Positions 46,000 through 56,324 of a stretch of DNA of 64,000 nt are shown piece by piece. Each line of letters opens with the position of its first letter. Within the stretch, counting starts at the first letter, position 1. The stretch is from NCBI GenBank assembly GCA_963920665.1, contig OY987265.1, positions 35,469,001 through 35,533,000 of the forward strand, in the 5' to 3' direction. A program made the position numbers and the translations under genes. This DNA is from Straminergon stramineum. Taxonomy: Eukaryota > Streptophyta > Bryopsida > Hypnales > Calliergonaceae. The notes beneath the pieces are model-generated. The model did no database searches and had not been told where the DNA came from. It saw only the letters and a list, made by a program, of their open reading frames with translations.

Positions 46000-46652
46000 G
46001 AAATAATGTGCGAAATTGACATAAGAAAAAAAGTCAATACAAGTGCAAAATATTGTATAGTGTCAATTCTTATGTGTACTATCGCCAATTGATGTGTGTG
46101 AACAATTGAGACTTTACAACTTAAGTTAATTCAATTCATATGCCTCTAGATAATAACACCAATTTACACTTATTTGGGAACTATGCAAATCTGCTACATT
46201 GAATAGGGGTATTAAGGGGACCAAAAAGTTAAAGGGACTGATTCTAGAAAATTGTAGATGTTTGAAACATAATGTACATCCCCGCACACTCCAATAACTA
46301 CTGATGTACAATAAAGGTAGATATATATTTAGTGTGGAATGTCGATTAATTAGTATGGGTCCCCTTAATACCCCTATTCAGTGTAGAAGTACACTCTAAT
46401 GTAGAAATTTTGAAGATTTCCAGAGTAAATCAATATAATGTAGACTATACTCCGTATCATCTCCAATAACGTTATTGTGTTCCTGATTTCATCATACTTT
46501 CATTAACCTTTGTCCCCTTTCATGTACATTCAAGTACTCAACAGTATCTAAATTTCATCCAAATGTTCCCACGAATTCATCCAAGATGCAGTGTCGCACT
46601 ACGTACGCTGTTCAAACTCATCCCGCCATCTCGGGCATCTCAGCTCTACGAC
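46000..46652. repeat. Left flank of array copy D
   Basis: It matches the left flanks of copies A and B (GATAATAACACCAATTTACA, ACTATGCAAAT; later CATCATACTTTCATTAACCT and TTGTCCCCTTTCAT). It is interrupted by a MITE at 46197-46383. Confidence 0.6.
46197..46383. mobile_element. MITE with TA target duplication, absent from sister copies
   Basis: The left end CATTGAATAGGGGTATTAAG and the right end in reverse CACTGAATAGGGGTATTAAG extend to GGGGACC on both sides, giving 26-27-bp inverted termini with one mismatch. TA lies on both sides (46195-46196 and 46384-46385). It is 187 bp long and non-coding. The equivalent positions in copies A and B run without interruption from ATGCAAATTTGTGAGG into AGTACTCTCTAA, so those are empty sites. 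A TA target fits Tc1/mariner-type elements. Confidence 0.8.
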
Positions 46653-46659
46653 TATAAAA
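46653..46659 (+). promoter_or_regulatory. TATA box of array copy D
   Basis: A perfect TATAAAA within CTATAAAACATTTTCATCGC, about 215 bp before the start codon of gene D, aligned with CATAAAA in copies A and B. Confidence 0.55.
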
Positions 46660-46868
46660 CATTTTCATCGCATATTTGCTCTCACTTGTTGCTCGCTCGC
46701 CTACTGAGCTTGGAAGCTCTTGCAATATTCCTTGTCTCGCCAACAAATTTCTTGCCAATTTGGTCTCCCCGGCTGTCTGGGCATTGCGTGTCACGAACTG
46801 TTGCGTTTCAATTGAATTGGTGAATGATTTGATCCGCGATCGTTTCTCTGCGCTTCGGCCGATCGGTC

Positions 46869-48922
46869 ATGACGTCTTCCGATCCCAATACCGTACGCTC
46901 ATCGAGAGATGGAGTTGCTCCAAGAGCTTCATATGTCCTTGATCCACGACCTTTTCGAGGTGGTCCCAATGCAGGTGATGATCTTCGGTCACAACTGCAT
47001 GCTAGTTGCTATCGAGGAAAGATGCTCATTATCTTTCTCTCCATTCTACTTGGAGACGATCAAGCTCTTGATGAAGTCGCGGCTGGCAACAGAAGAGCGA
47101 AAAGAGGAGGTGCCAGCGCAGATCATGACACTATGCAGCCACACGGTGGAGAGCTTGCTAACCCGACGACTACACTCTGGCTTCCTGAGAATTTGAAGAA
47201 AGGAGGCGTAGGTCTTGGCTTCAAAACCCATGACGAGTTCTTAAAAGTAAGTACTCAAGAATTGAAAATATGAAGTACAGTGTGTTTGGATCGCAGATTG
47301 CACTAAGCTAAAATAAATGATGGATTGATTTCATTTCATTTCATACATTTGTGGTTCTCAGTCTGTTCTCTGCGTCTGAAATTCATAGAGTATAGCCTTG
47401 AAATTATCTAATTTCTTAAATTATATGCACAGCTGCAGCTGCTGAAAATGGCTTTCGAGAAGTTGATCAAAATTGAGAAGTGAAGTGTGCTTAATTAGAA
47501 CTCATATTTGCTAAAGTGAATGATATTTCTGTGATCACATTCATCTGAGATCCTCGGTTGCCTGCGATTTTATTTTACAGAGTCTCGGGAATTGCTTCTC
47601 GAGTTGCACTATTATGCGAAATCTAATTTCTGATTAAATACAATTCGTGCAGTCGATGAAAGTGGTTTTCGGGGAGGTGATGAAATTTGGTGCGAGGGCG
47701 ACAGATGTAGCGAAGGCGTTCGCCACGATGGAATTTTATCTTGTCCAGCATTTGCTCTTCAACGTCGCAGATCTGCGTTTGGCGTTACAAGCAATTGTCA
47801 AGGACATGGAAACTAAACTTCCACTCATTGACCCGCTCTTGCCAGACATTGAACCGAGCGATGGATTAGTTCCGGGAGCACCATATATCCTTGAACCACA
47901 GCCTCCCAGAGTTGATTCCAATGCTGGTGAATATGAGTTACAACTTCGTGCTAAGTTTCATGAGGCAAAGCAGTTTCATATCTTTTTATCCATTTTACTC
48001 GGAGAAGATCAACCTCCTGACAAAGGTGCAACTGCACACGACAGTGGAAGTGCCTTGATTGTCACAGATCATGACTCTCCGCAGCCACATGGTGGGGAGC
48101 TTGTTGCTCCGACGACAACAGTCTGGCTTCCTGAGTATTTGAAGAAGAGAGAGGCAATACCTGACTATGACACTGGGCTCTGCTTGAAGGTATGTAATCA
48201 AAACTACAGTAACGCGTGTTTTCCGCTCAAATTTCCGCTCTCGAATTGAAATAATTGATGAATTTGATTTCATTCATTTGTGGTGCTTGGTTCTTTGCCT
48301 GCGTTTGTGATTCACAGAGTATCACTCTGTAGTAAGTAAATACGCGGAATCTAAGTTTTCAAACAATGCAACTCCTGCCTTCGCTGGAAATGGCTGTCAA
48401 GGAGGTGACTAAATTTGTAAAGTGTCGTGACTGTGTTTGGAATTCTGATTTTCTCGATCTATATTGAATAATAGTTATTGGATTGCATTCACCTGTGATC
48501 CCCGATTCTCTGCACATGATATTAATTTACAGAGTATCGGTAGTTAGTTATTCACACGAAGTATCTGAATATTTAATTGAATACAACTCGTGCAGCAATT
48601 GATAGGGCTTTTCAAAGAGGTGATGAAATTTGGTGCAAGGGCGACAGACATAGCCAAGGCGCTCGCCAGGATGGAAATTGGCCGTGTCGAGTACTTGCTC
48701 GTACACCCTGAAGATCTGCGGTCAGCGTTACAAGGAATCAACTCCATTGCTGTGGATGAAGATACTCGAGAACTATTCAAAATGCTCGTGCCAGACCTGG
48801 AATTTGACGTACCTCTCGATGTGCTCCCTGATGAGCTCTTGCCTAGTATTGATGACAATTTCGCTGGATTGTCGATAATCCACTACTTTGGCAAATCTGA
48901 GGACGAGCGGCCTGAAATGTGA
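46869..48922 (+). CDS. Array gene D: unknown plant protein, three exons, M-N-M-N modules
   Basis: Exons 46869-47246, 47653-48189 and 48596-48922 give 413 residues with phase-0 introns (donors GTAAGT and GTATGT, acceptors GTGCAG). Exon 1 starts MTSSDPNTVRSSRDG and holds LIIFLSILLGDDQALDE and NPTTTLWLPENLK. Its basic patch is weaker (NRRAKRGG). Exon 2 is close to A and B (FGARATDVAKAFATME, PLIDPLLPDIEPSDG, FHIFLSILLGEDQPPDK, TTTVWLPEYLKKRE). Exon 3 has FGARATDIAKALARME and a tail shortened in frame (LLPSIDDNFAGLS). It is the copy with the best TATA box. Relic exons lie in both introns, at about 47425 and 48366. Function unknown. Confidence 0.7.
47425..47482 (+). pseudogene. Decayed N-type exon in intron 1 of gene D
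   Basis: ATGCACAGCTGCAGCTGCTG then AAAATGGCTTTCGAGAAGTT. Here the acceptor-like CTGCAG is still present, but the frame closes soon after. It is the counterpart of the relics in A and B. Confidence 0.45.
48366..48424 (+). pseudogene. Decayed N-type exon in intron 2 of gene D
   Basis: ATGCAACTCCTGCCTTCGCT then GGAAATGGCTGTCAAGGAGG, with the acceptor AG replaced (GCC). It lies in the same place as in the other copies. Confidence 0.5.
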
Positions 48923-50247
48923 TTCTCTTCCTGCTCTGGAATAGAGGGCCTTGTACGTGTAGATGTATGACATTATTTACGTCACTAAAATCACCCTAGT
49001 TTAATAAAATTGGGCGGTGATAGCGGCTGCAGAAGATTGGCAGTAGACAACGGATTGAATGCATTACCTCACAAGAGTCACAAACTAGCTTCAGTTTCCG
49101 TGTCTCCATTTTTAACGAAATGTGGATACCTCAGTCTCGGACTCTCGCAAAAATTCCTTGACCGGCCATGAGATACAAGAATTGGAAATATAACTATTTC
49201 ACGATGGTATTCCGAAGATGATCAACAGGGTTAGACGATATTAGAAACTTTCAGAGTAAGATGATTATGCATGCTCTTCTTAAGACTGGCGATTTTTAGG
49301 TTCGCTCAGTGCTTCAAAAACTTACCTCTGGACAAACAATGTTGATGGTTCATGAGGGGATGCCTAACATTCATTTCTTACAACCGATTCACTTAGAAGC
49401 CAAAACAGACTTGTTTTCAATTTTCCTGAGATAATTACAGATTAGTGTACTTGGAATTGATTTAAATGTATTGAATTAATGATGTCTTAGCTCGAATTAT
49501 ACTACATCGAAGGTCGATTTGGTATTTAGCAAAAGCCTGAGAAACCTTCAAACTGCACACGTAAGTTCTTATTGCTTTCCAAGCTCTTTTCAAGAGTTCA
49601 ATTTACACTTATCAGGTGCATGTACGTCTGACTTTAGCAGGGTTCTTGCCTGCAAGAGTCAAGAGTGTCACAAATATACTCAAGTTAATATATAATATTT
49701 AGGTTGATATTGTTTATTCTTAAACTCATTCAATCTGGCAGTGCCATTCACTAGCTTGTGTTTCAGTCAGTGAAAAACTAGGGATGAACTGTTGCCATGA
49801 AAGGTGTTGATCAACAAGCCTATTTTTGGTGGTTTATTCATGAAGTTGAAATAGTTTGACTTTCAGGGTACAGTCTAATTTCTTTCAATCAATTTATGAG
49901 TGTAATACCATAAAAACCACAAGGCTTTTCTAATAGATGGCATTGAAAAAGAAATCAATTTAATAGCAGGAAGTAGGTACAAATGTTTATTCACAAGCTT
50001 TTAGGTGTAATTTTTGAGTTTGTAGACTTACTTCTCCGTGATATCTATGGAGGTCTTTGTGTCTGTAATATTCCAAAAGCAAATTGTCTCACTTTCATCC
50101 CGTACCGGTTTTCATTTGTTCATGCCGCTTACTAAACCCTAATGTCATCCCCATACTTTTTTAATCAAACCTTGCGAGTTGGGGAAATCTTTTTGGTGTT
50201 GAACGTTGCATTGCAAAAAGTATCCATTCTATTTGTCACTTAATTTA
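48923..50247. repeat. 3' flank of array copy D
   Basis: It aligns in blocks with the 3' flanks of copies A, B, C and F. About 49620-49700 (TTAGCAGGGTTCTTGCCTGC, GTGTCACAAAT) corresponds to the stretch around the last exon of the TPR gene at 56280-56405 with the exon itself missing. About 49780-50230 matches 28250-28790 of copy A. No gene. Confidence 0.55.
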
Positions 50248-50427
50248 ATGGTGAAATTCCATGCCCGTCAATTCCAAGAAGCTTTAGCAAATAAGATGCT
50301 GTGCAACTTAACGGGACCCCGTGTGGCAGGTCTTTCCGATTTTTCACTTGATTGTGCAGATGAGTACTTCAAAGCTCAAGTACGCCGATACGGAGTTTCA
50401 ACCACGAAAACCCCCGCTACTCAGTAG
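50248..50427 (+). other. Isolated protein-like open frame, unidentified
   Basis: A 59-codon frame starting MVKFHARQFQEALANKML and containing TGPRVAGLSDFSLDCADE. Composition is less AT-rich than its surroundings and the translation looks protein-like. There is no clear splice site or family match. It begins just where similarity between the copy D flank and the copy A flank ends, so it may be an exon fragment brought in with a rearrangement. Confidence 0.25.
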
Positions 50428-50566
50428 ACACTCCACCCAATCTTTGCTATCAGTAATTGAAGGAATGAAACAGTGGATGCCAGATTCGTATTAATTGGCA
50501 CTTAATTTCCTGCCTACACTCAGACAGATGCTAAGGTTACAATGGCACATGCCCGAATTGCTCTAG

Positions 50567-50745
50567 CGCCATCGCCATTCTCCCTTTGAGAAAGATGCAC
50601 AATCATTCTCGGAACTCAATTAATGCATACTCCTGTGCATCGACTCTCTGACATATCGATCCTTCTAGCTAGGCTGTGGAGGCCATGATCACGGAACTGC
50701 TGCATCAAAATTGCGGAGGACAATTAAGTGAGGATCGGATTGAAT
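50567..50745 (-). pseudogene. 5'-end fragment of the F-box/LRR gene
   Basis: Aligns with 23828-23970: ATCGCCATTCTCCCTTTG, GCATACTCCTGTGCATCG and GGAGGCCATGATCACGG are shared. It covers the upstream region and about the first 33 codons of the F-box gene on the minus strand. After the equivalent of MASTA the frame hits a stop, and several short indels follow, so it is a dead fragment. It lies left of copy E, as expected if the duplicated unit began inside the F-box gene. Confidence 0.75.
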
Positions 50746-51139
50746 ACACGGTCTTCTCAGTCCAATCACAATTCCTATCCGGCCAAGCGCGCGGATTAAT
50801 CAGTGTCACAATGCATTCCTCAAAACATACACACAAATAATCCATTGATTAGAGTCTCCAGCGAACTTTGCTTAGAAAACAATCGTAAGGAAATTGTACC
50901 GACAAGTTTGAAGCAAGCGCAGGTTAGTCTCTCTGTTAGTGGAGTGCTTTAATTTGTGCTGCAGATTGGATTGTTTGGTGCTTAGAAAGCGACCACGGAG
51001 GGTGTTCGGGTGGCTGACTGGAGTCCCGCCATAGCTGCTTCGGGGAGAATGCGGGAGGGGATGCCCATATTTTCTCCGTGATACCAACAATTAGTAGATT
51101 GCTACTGTAGATGAATCGGTGCATTTTTCGGATTCTACA
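50746..51139. repeat. Shared left-edge sequence of units C and E
   Basis: About 50790-50935 matches 40750-40895 (GGAAATTGTACCGACAAGTT, AGCAAGCGCAGGTT). An open frame on the minus strand at 50872-51090 has no counterpart in copy C and no known product. Confidence 0.5.
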
Positions 51140-51372
51140 TTAACTCTTGAAGGGCCTGAAAGCCCTTTGCAACTGTATAGTGTATTATGAATTTGGTGGT
51201 ATTCGATAAAAAAAACTGTTTGATCAAATACTTTTCAATCCAAAGTAAATTAATGATTAGGATGGTACATAAATAACAATGTATCACAATTCATATATTA
51301 AACCATAATTGAAGAGTTATAAGGCTAAATAAGAGTTGTATAGAAGGACCCCAAGGGCCTTTCAAGGGTTAA
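51140..51372. mobile_element. TTAAC-ended MITE in the copy E flank
   Basis: The left end TTAACTCTTGAAGGGCCTGA and the right end in reverse TTAACCCTTGAAAGGCCCTT form inverted termini of about 20 bp. The length is 233 bp, similar to the TTAACCC family in size and ends, but the interior differs. Non-coding. Confidence 0.6.
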
Positions 51373-52043
51373 ATAATTCATCCAACACTTTTAGTCGAAT
51401 GTAATAGTTTGGGATAAATCCTGAAAGGACAAGCTCTATTACCACGGTGCACACTGGTTTGTTTTAATAGTGAGTGTGACACTAATTTATCATAGGGACA
51501 CTATTTTGAATTAGAGCAATTTGGAATATAATTGTATTGTTCCAATTATTTCAGGAAATATAAAATTTTATTTTCTTAAAGTACGAATCACTATTTTTAG
51601 TAAATATCAATGCAACCAACCTAGCCATCAAAATGATCCATTAACTAGATGGATATATAATTGTGCATTCTTCTTTTGTACGGGGACCTTCAAAATCATT
51701 CATCTAATTGTTCCCACAAAATCAACCACATTCATCCAAGATTCGTTCCTTGTGTGATGCGGTGTCGCGCGTACTACGGTATTCAATGCAAACAGTCTCG
51801 CACGAACTGAATTAACGAGAAAAGTTTCTCAGCTCTGCGGCATAATACTATTCATCGCACACTTGTTCTCACTTTGTTGCTCGCCGTCTCGGAAGCTCTT
51901 GCTTGTCTCGCCAACAATTTTCTTGTGAATTTTCTCTCCCCGGCTGTGCATTGAGTGTCACGTACTGTAACCTGTTTCACTGGTATTAGTGAACGATTTG
52001 ATTCTCATTGTTCTGCGCTAACCTTCAATTCCGCTGATTGACC
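51373..52043. promoter_or_regulatory. Upstream region of array gene E
   Basis: From about 51720 it matches the promoter-proximal region of copy B (TTCATCCAAGATTCGTTCCT; CAGTCTCGCACGAACTGAAT followed by TAACGAGAAAAGTT). The TATA position is altered here (GGCATAATACTATTCATCGC). The last 200 bp correspond to the 5' UTR of the other copies. Confidence 0.45.
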
Positions 52044-54083
52044 ATGACGTCTTCTAATCCCAATACCGCAGGCCCATCGACAGGTGGAATTGCTCGAAGA
52101 GCATCATATATCCTTGCACCACTGTCGGCCAGAAATGATCCCACTTATAATTGTGGTCTCCGAGGACAATTGCGTACATGGTGTTATAAGATAGAGCAGG
52201 CAGAAATATTTCTCTCCATTTTACTCGGAGATGATCAAACTCCTGATGAAAGTGTCACTGGGAACAAAAGAGTGAGAAGGGAAGGTGTTTCGAATAGCAC
52301 CGAGCATGACACTCTCCAGCCACGCAGTCGAGAGCTTGATTCTCCAACCACAACACTCTGGCTTCCTGAGTATTTGAAGAGGAGAGCCGCAACTCCGGAC
52401 TATAATTGTGACGACTTCATAAAAGTAATAATTCAAAAACCGAAGTGACGTGTGTTTGGAGCTCAGATAATTTGCTGAACTGAATGATAGTGTGATTCAA
52501 TTTCATTCATGTGTGGTCCTCGGTTCCCTGCGTTTGTAATTTTCAGAGCAACGGTAGTTAAATAATTAATTGATATCTAATTCCTTAATTTATATGCTGA
52601 GAATAGCTTTTGGAGAAGGTGATGAAAATTGATGAGTGTCGTGTGTTTAGAGCCTAAGTAGATTTGCTATAGCTTAAGTGAATGATATTATTTGATAGCA
52701 TTGATCTGTGATCCTCGGTTACCTGCGCTTTTAATTTACTTAGTGTCGGAAGATAGTTCTCGAGTTGGATTATTAAGCGGAATCTAATTTTTCAATTTAA
52801 ATGCAACTCGTGCAGCTGATGAGAATGCTTCTAGATGAGGTGATGAAATTCGGTGCGAGGGCGACAGATGTAGCGAAGGTGTTCGCCAGGCTGCAAATTG
52901 ACCTTGTCGAGCAGTTACTCTTGAACCTCGATGATTTGCGGTCAGCGTTGCAAGGAATTGTCAAGGTCCTGGAAACTAAACTACCACTCTCAGGGTTCTT
53001 GCCAGACATTGAACCTAGCGCTGGAGTTGTTCCAGGAGCTTCATATATCTTTGAACTGCAACCTCCCAAAGTTGGTTGCAATGATCTTTCGTTAATAATT
53101 CGTTACATGTATAACGTGCCGAAGCAGTTCTATATGTTTATATCCATTTTACTCGGAGAAGATCAACCTCATGGTAAAGGTGCGACTGACCACGACAGGG
53201 GAGGTGCTTTGACTGGCACAGTTCATGACTCTTTGCAGTCACACGGTGGAGAGCCTGTTACTCCAACGACAACAGTCTGGCTTCCTGATTTTTTCAAGAG
53301 GAGAGATGCAATACCTGACTACGACGCTGAGCTCTGCTTGAAGGTATGTATTCAAAACGCGTGTTTCCCGCTCAAATTTCAGGTCTCTAATTGAAATAAT
53401 TGATGAATTTGATTTCAATCACTTTTGGTGCTTGGTTCTCTGCCTATGTATGTTTGTGATTTGCAGAGTATCTGCAGATAAGTAAGTAGGCGGAATCTAA
53501 GTTTTCAAACTGTGCAACTCCTGCTGTCGCTGGAAATGGCTGTCCAGGAGGCGACAAAATTTGTGAAGTGCCATGACTGTTTGCAACTCAGTTTTGGCTT
53601 ATCTATTTTGAATCATAGTTATTGGATTACTTCACCTCTGATTCTCGGTTCTGCACATGTTTTTTAGAGCATATCGGTAGTCAGTTAGTTACACGAAGTA
53701 TCTGATTTTTTAATCGAATGCAACTCCCGCAGCTATTGATTAAGCCGTTCAAAGAGGTTTTAAAGTTTGGTGCAAGGGCGACAGATGTAACAAAGGCGTT
53801 CGCCAGGATGGAAATTGACCATGTCGAGTACTTGCTCGTACACCCTGAAGATCTGCGGTCAGCGTTACAACGACTCAACACCATCGCCGAGGACCAGGAT
53901 ACTAGAGAACTAATCAAAATGTTCATGCCAGACCTGGAAACTGGTCCGAACACTGCCATACCTCTGAGCGATGAGCTCCCCGAGAGGCTCTTGCCTGCCG
54001 TTGAACCTATTGATGACGATTACATAAAATTGTCGATATTCTACCACTTCGGCAAATCTGAGGACCAGTGGCCTGAAATGTAA
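52044..54083 (+). CDS. Array gene E: unknown plant protein, three exons, M-N-M-N modules
   Basis: Exons 52044-52424, 52816-53343 and 53733-54083 give 419 residues. Donors are GTAATA (weaker than in the sister copies) and GTATGT; acceptors are GTGCAG and CCGCAG; both introns are phase 0. Exon 1 starts MTSSNPNTAGPSTGG and is the most diverged of the four first exons, yet keeps EIFLSILLGDDQTPDE, KRVRREG and TTTLWLPEYLKRR. Exon 2 matches gene C best (FGARATDVAKVFARLQ, FELQPPKVG, FYMFISILLGEDQPHGK, TTTVWLPDFFKRRD). Exon 3 reads FGARATDVTKAFARME and ends KSEDQWPEM. Relic exons lie in both introns. Function unknown. Confidence 0.68.
53512..53572 (+). pseudogene. Decayed N-type exon in intron 2 of gene E
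   Basis: GCAACTCCTGCTGTCGCTGG then AAATGGCTGTCCAGGAGGCG, with acceptor AG changed to TG as in A and B. Confidence 0.5.
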
Positions 54084-54769
54084 ATCTATACCTGTCCTAG
54101 GATACAGGGCACTGTGTAGAGCATGTAATCGTCTTTCTCTGAAACTGTCTGATCTAATTATCTTGATCATCTTAATAGGAGTGTCATCGTAAGCTCGCTG
54201 CGGAATTCTTGTGTAACATGGCTACGGAATTCCGTAGCCATGATTGACGTAGATCAGTCTCGCACAATTCCGTAGCCATGAGACACAAGAATCCCGCGAC
54301 GAGTTTACGATGACACTCCTAAGAGGATCAAGATAATTAGATCAGGCAATTAATTTCAGAGAAAGACGATTACATGATCTGCTTTAGGTTTACCATTTCT
54401 AGGTCCGCTTCCTCCCTCCACTTCAAAAACTGACTACCAAACAATGTTGATGGTTCACGAGGAGCTGCCTAGCATGCATTTCTACCGGTTCAAAAAGCCA
54501 TACCAGGCTTATTTTCAATGTTCGTGAAGGATTACTGGTAATTTCTGTAATGCTTTACATGTATTGAAAATAGGTTTAGCTATTGCAAACAATGCCCGGT
54601 CGATTTGGCATTTAGGGAAAGCCAGGCCAAAATTTCAAGCGACATTCCTAAGCTCTTCCGGTCAGGATATCGTGCGTGCAGGAATTTCAAATATGATACT
54701 TACTGTAGGTTAATATATCAAAACTGGTATATCCACTAAATGGCTAAATCCTTGACGTTGTTAACTCAA
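54084..54769. repeat. 3' flank of array copy E
   Basis: Nearly the same as the copy C flank. At about 54666-54680, GATATCGTGCGTGCAGGAAT matches the TPR gene around 56376-56395, keeping the first ten bases of its last exon (in minus-strand order GCACGATATC) and the acceptor, while the rest of the exon is gone. No gene. Confidence 0.6.
54217..54242. repeat. Perfect 26-bp palindrome
   Basis: CATGGCTACGGAA followed directly by its reverse complement TTCCGTAGCCATG, with no loop. A third half-copy (ATTCCGTAGCCATGAGACAC) lies about 30 bp further on. Copy C has only the single half (ATTCCATAGCCATGAGACAC at about 42566). Confidence 0.8.
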
Positions 54770-54816
54770 GTTCCACTCACCTAAAAGTGAGTGCATCCAC
54801 TCACTTTGAGTGGAAC
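54770..54816. repeat. Short imperfect hairpin
   Basis: GTTCCACTCACCTAAAAGTG and CACTCACTTTGAGTGGAAC are inverted repeats with a short loop. It lies at the junction between the copy E flank and pseudogene F. No terminator role is implied in a plant nuclear context. Confidence 0.5.
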
Positions 54817-55002
54817 TATGAGTGACTAAAATTCGCCTTTGGAGTAGACAGTGACGCATGCCGCTTCTGATTGTCTCAAAAACATTTTGTATGCGCATTT
54901 TGTCTCCATGGCTGTGATATGCGTGTGACTGAAAACTAGTCTGTTTAAATTCAATTGTTGAATGATTTGATTCTCTTTGATCTCCGCTTGAGCCGAGCGA
55001 GC

Positions 55003-55831
55003 ATGAAGTCTTCTCATTGCACTTCCTCGCTCCAATCGAGAGATGGAGTTATCCCGGGACCGTCATCTGTCCTCGAAACCACTTCCTCCCAAAGTTGGTT
55101 CCAATGCTGGTGATCGTCGATTTCAACTTCATGATTTGTTTTACAACGGTACGCAGTGAGTCTAATATCTTTTTCTGCATCTTACTTGGACAAGCTCCTG
55201 ATGAAGGTGAGCCTGGCAACAAAAGATAAGTTAGAGCTTGTTACTCCAAATGAACGACGACAGTTTGGCTTCCTGAGTATTTGAAGACGAGAGATGCAAC
55301 TCCTGAAGTCAGGAGTCAGGACGACTGCTTGAAAGTAAGTAGCCAAGACCTGAAGTGACGTGAGTTTGGAATTCAGATTTGCAGTAGCAAAATTGAATGA
55401 TGCTTATTTGATTGCATCCATTGTGATCCTTGGTTTCATGCGTTTTTGATTTATAGAGTATCAGTAATCCAATTATTTTCTAAGAAATCTAATTTATCAA
55501 ATAATATGCAAAATACTGCATCATTCAGCTGAAGATGCCATTCTGGAAGGTGATGAAATTTGATGGAAGGGCCACAGATGTAACAGAGGTGCTCGCCACG
55601 ATGGGAATTGACCATGTCGAGCACTTGCCCTTGCACCCCGAGGATCTGCGGTCTACGTTAAAAGGAATTGTCAAGGACATGGAAACTGGACTAGCTCTCA
55701 ATGCGCCCTTGTCAGATATCGCCAGAAGACGATTGACGGCAGACACAGGATTGGATTCATCAACTCACAAGAGTCTCGAACAAGCTTCAGTCTCCGTGTC
55801 TGAGCAATGTGGATACCTCAATCTTGTATAA
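55003..55831 (+). pseudogene. Array pseudogene F
   Basis: The exon 1 equivalent starts ATGAAGTCTTCTCATTGC and keeps pieces of module M (QSRDGVIPG; later TTTCTGCATCTTACTTGGAC and TTTGGCTTCCTGAGTATTTG), but with frameshifts, an internal stop and a large deletion. A donor-like AAAGTAAGT remains near 55331. About 55540-55690 is a single N module (FDGRATDVTEVLATMG, then EDLRSTLKGIVKDMET). It runs directly into sequence like the 3' flank of copy A (AGAAGACGATTGACGGCAGA), so the second M and the last N have been deleted. It is closest to the TPR gene. Confidence 0.7.
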
Positions 55832-56324
55832 ATCCGGAGCCATGAGATACAAGAATTGGAATTGCAACCAGTTTACAATGCTCAACATGGTTAGACGATG
55901 TTGGAAAATTTCAGAGAAAGACGATCATATGCTCTGCTTTAGGGTGGCCAGATGTAGGTCCGCTTCCTCCCTCCACTTCAAAAACTGACTACCAAACAAT
56001 GTTGATGGTTCACGAGGAGCTGCCTAGCATGCATTTCTACCGGTTCAAGAAGCCATACCAGACTTGTTGTCAATGTTCGTGAAGGATTACTGCACTCCAT
56101 AATGCTTTACATGTAATGAATAAAGGTTGACATCTTACAATACAACGCAGGTCGATTTGGCATTTAGCAAAAGCAACGGAAAACCATCAAGCTGCACACC
56201 TCTTACTCCTTTCAAAGCTCTTCCAGACATGTTACATTAGACTTCAATTCACACTTCTAAGATGCACCTAAATCTGAGTCCAGCAGGGTGTCTTGCATAA
56301 TTCGGGCGAAAAAAAGATCGACTC
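55832..56324. repeat. 3' flank of pseudogene F
   Basis: About 55930-56120 is nearly identical to the flanks of copies C and E (TCCGCTTCCTCCCTCCACTT, TGCCTAGCATGCATTTCTAC). It leads directly into the last exon of the TPR gene. Confidence 0.6.
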
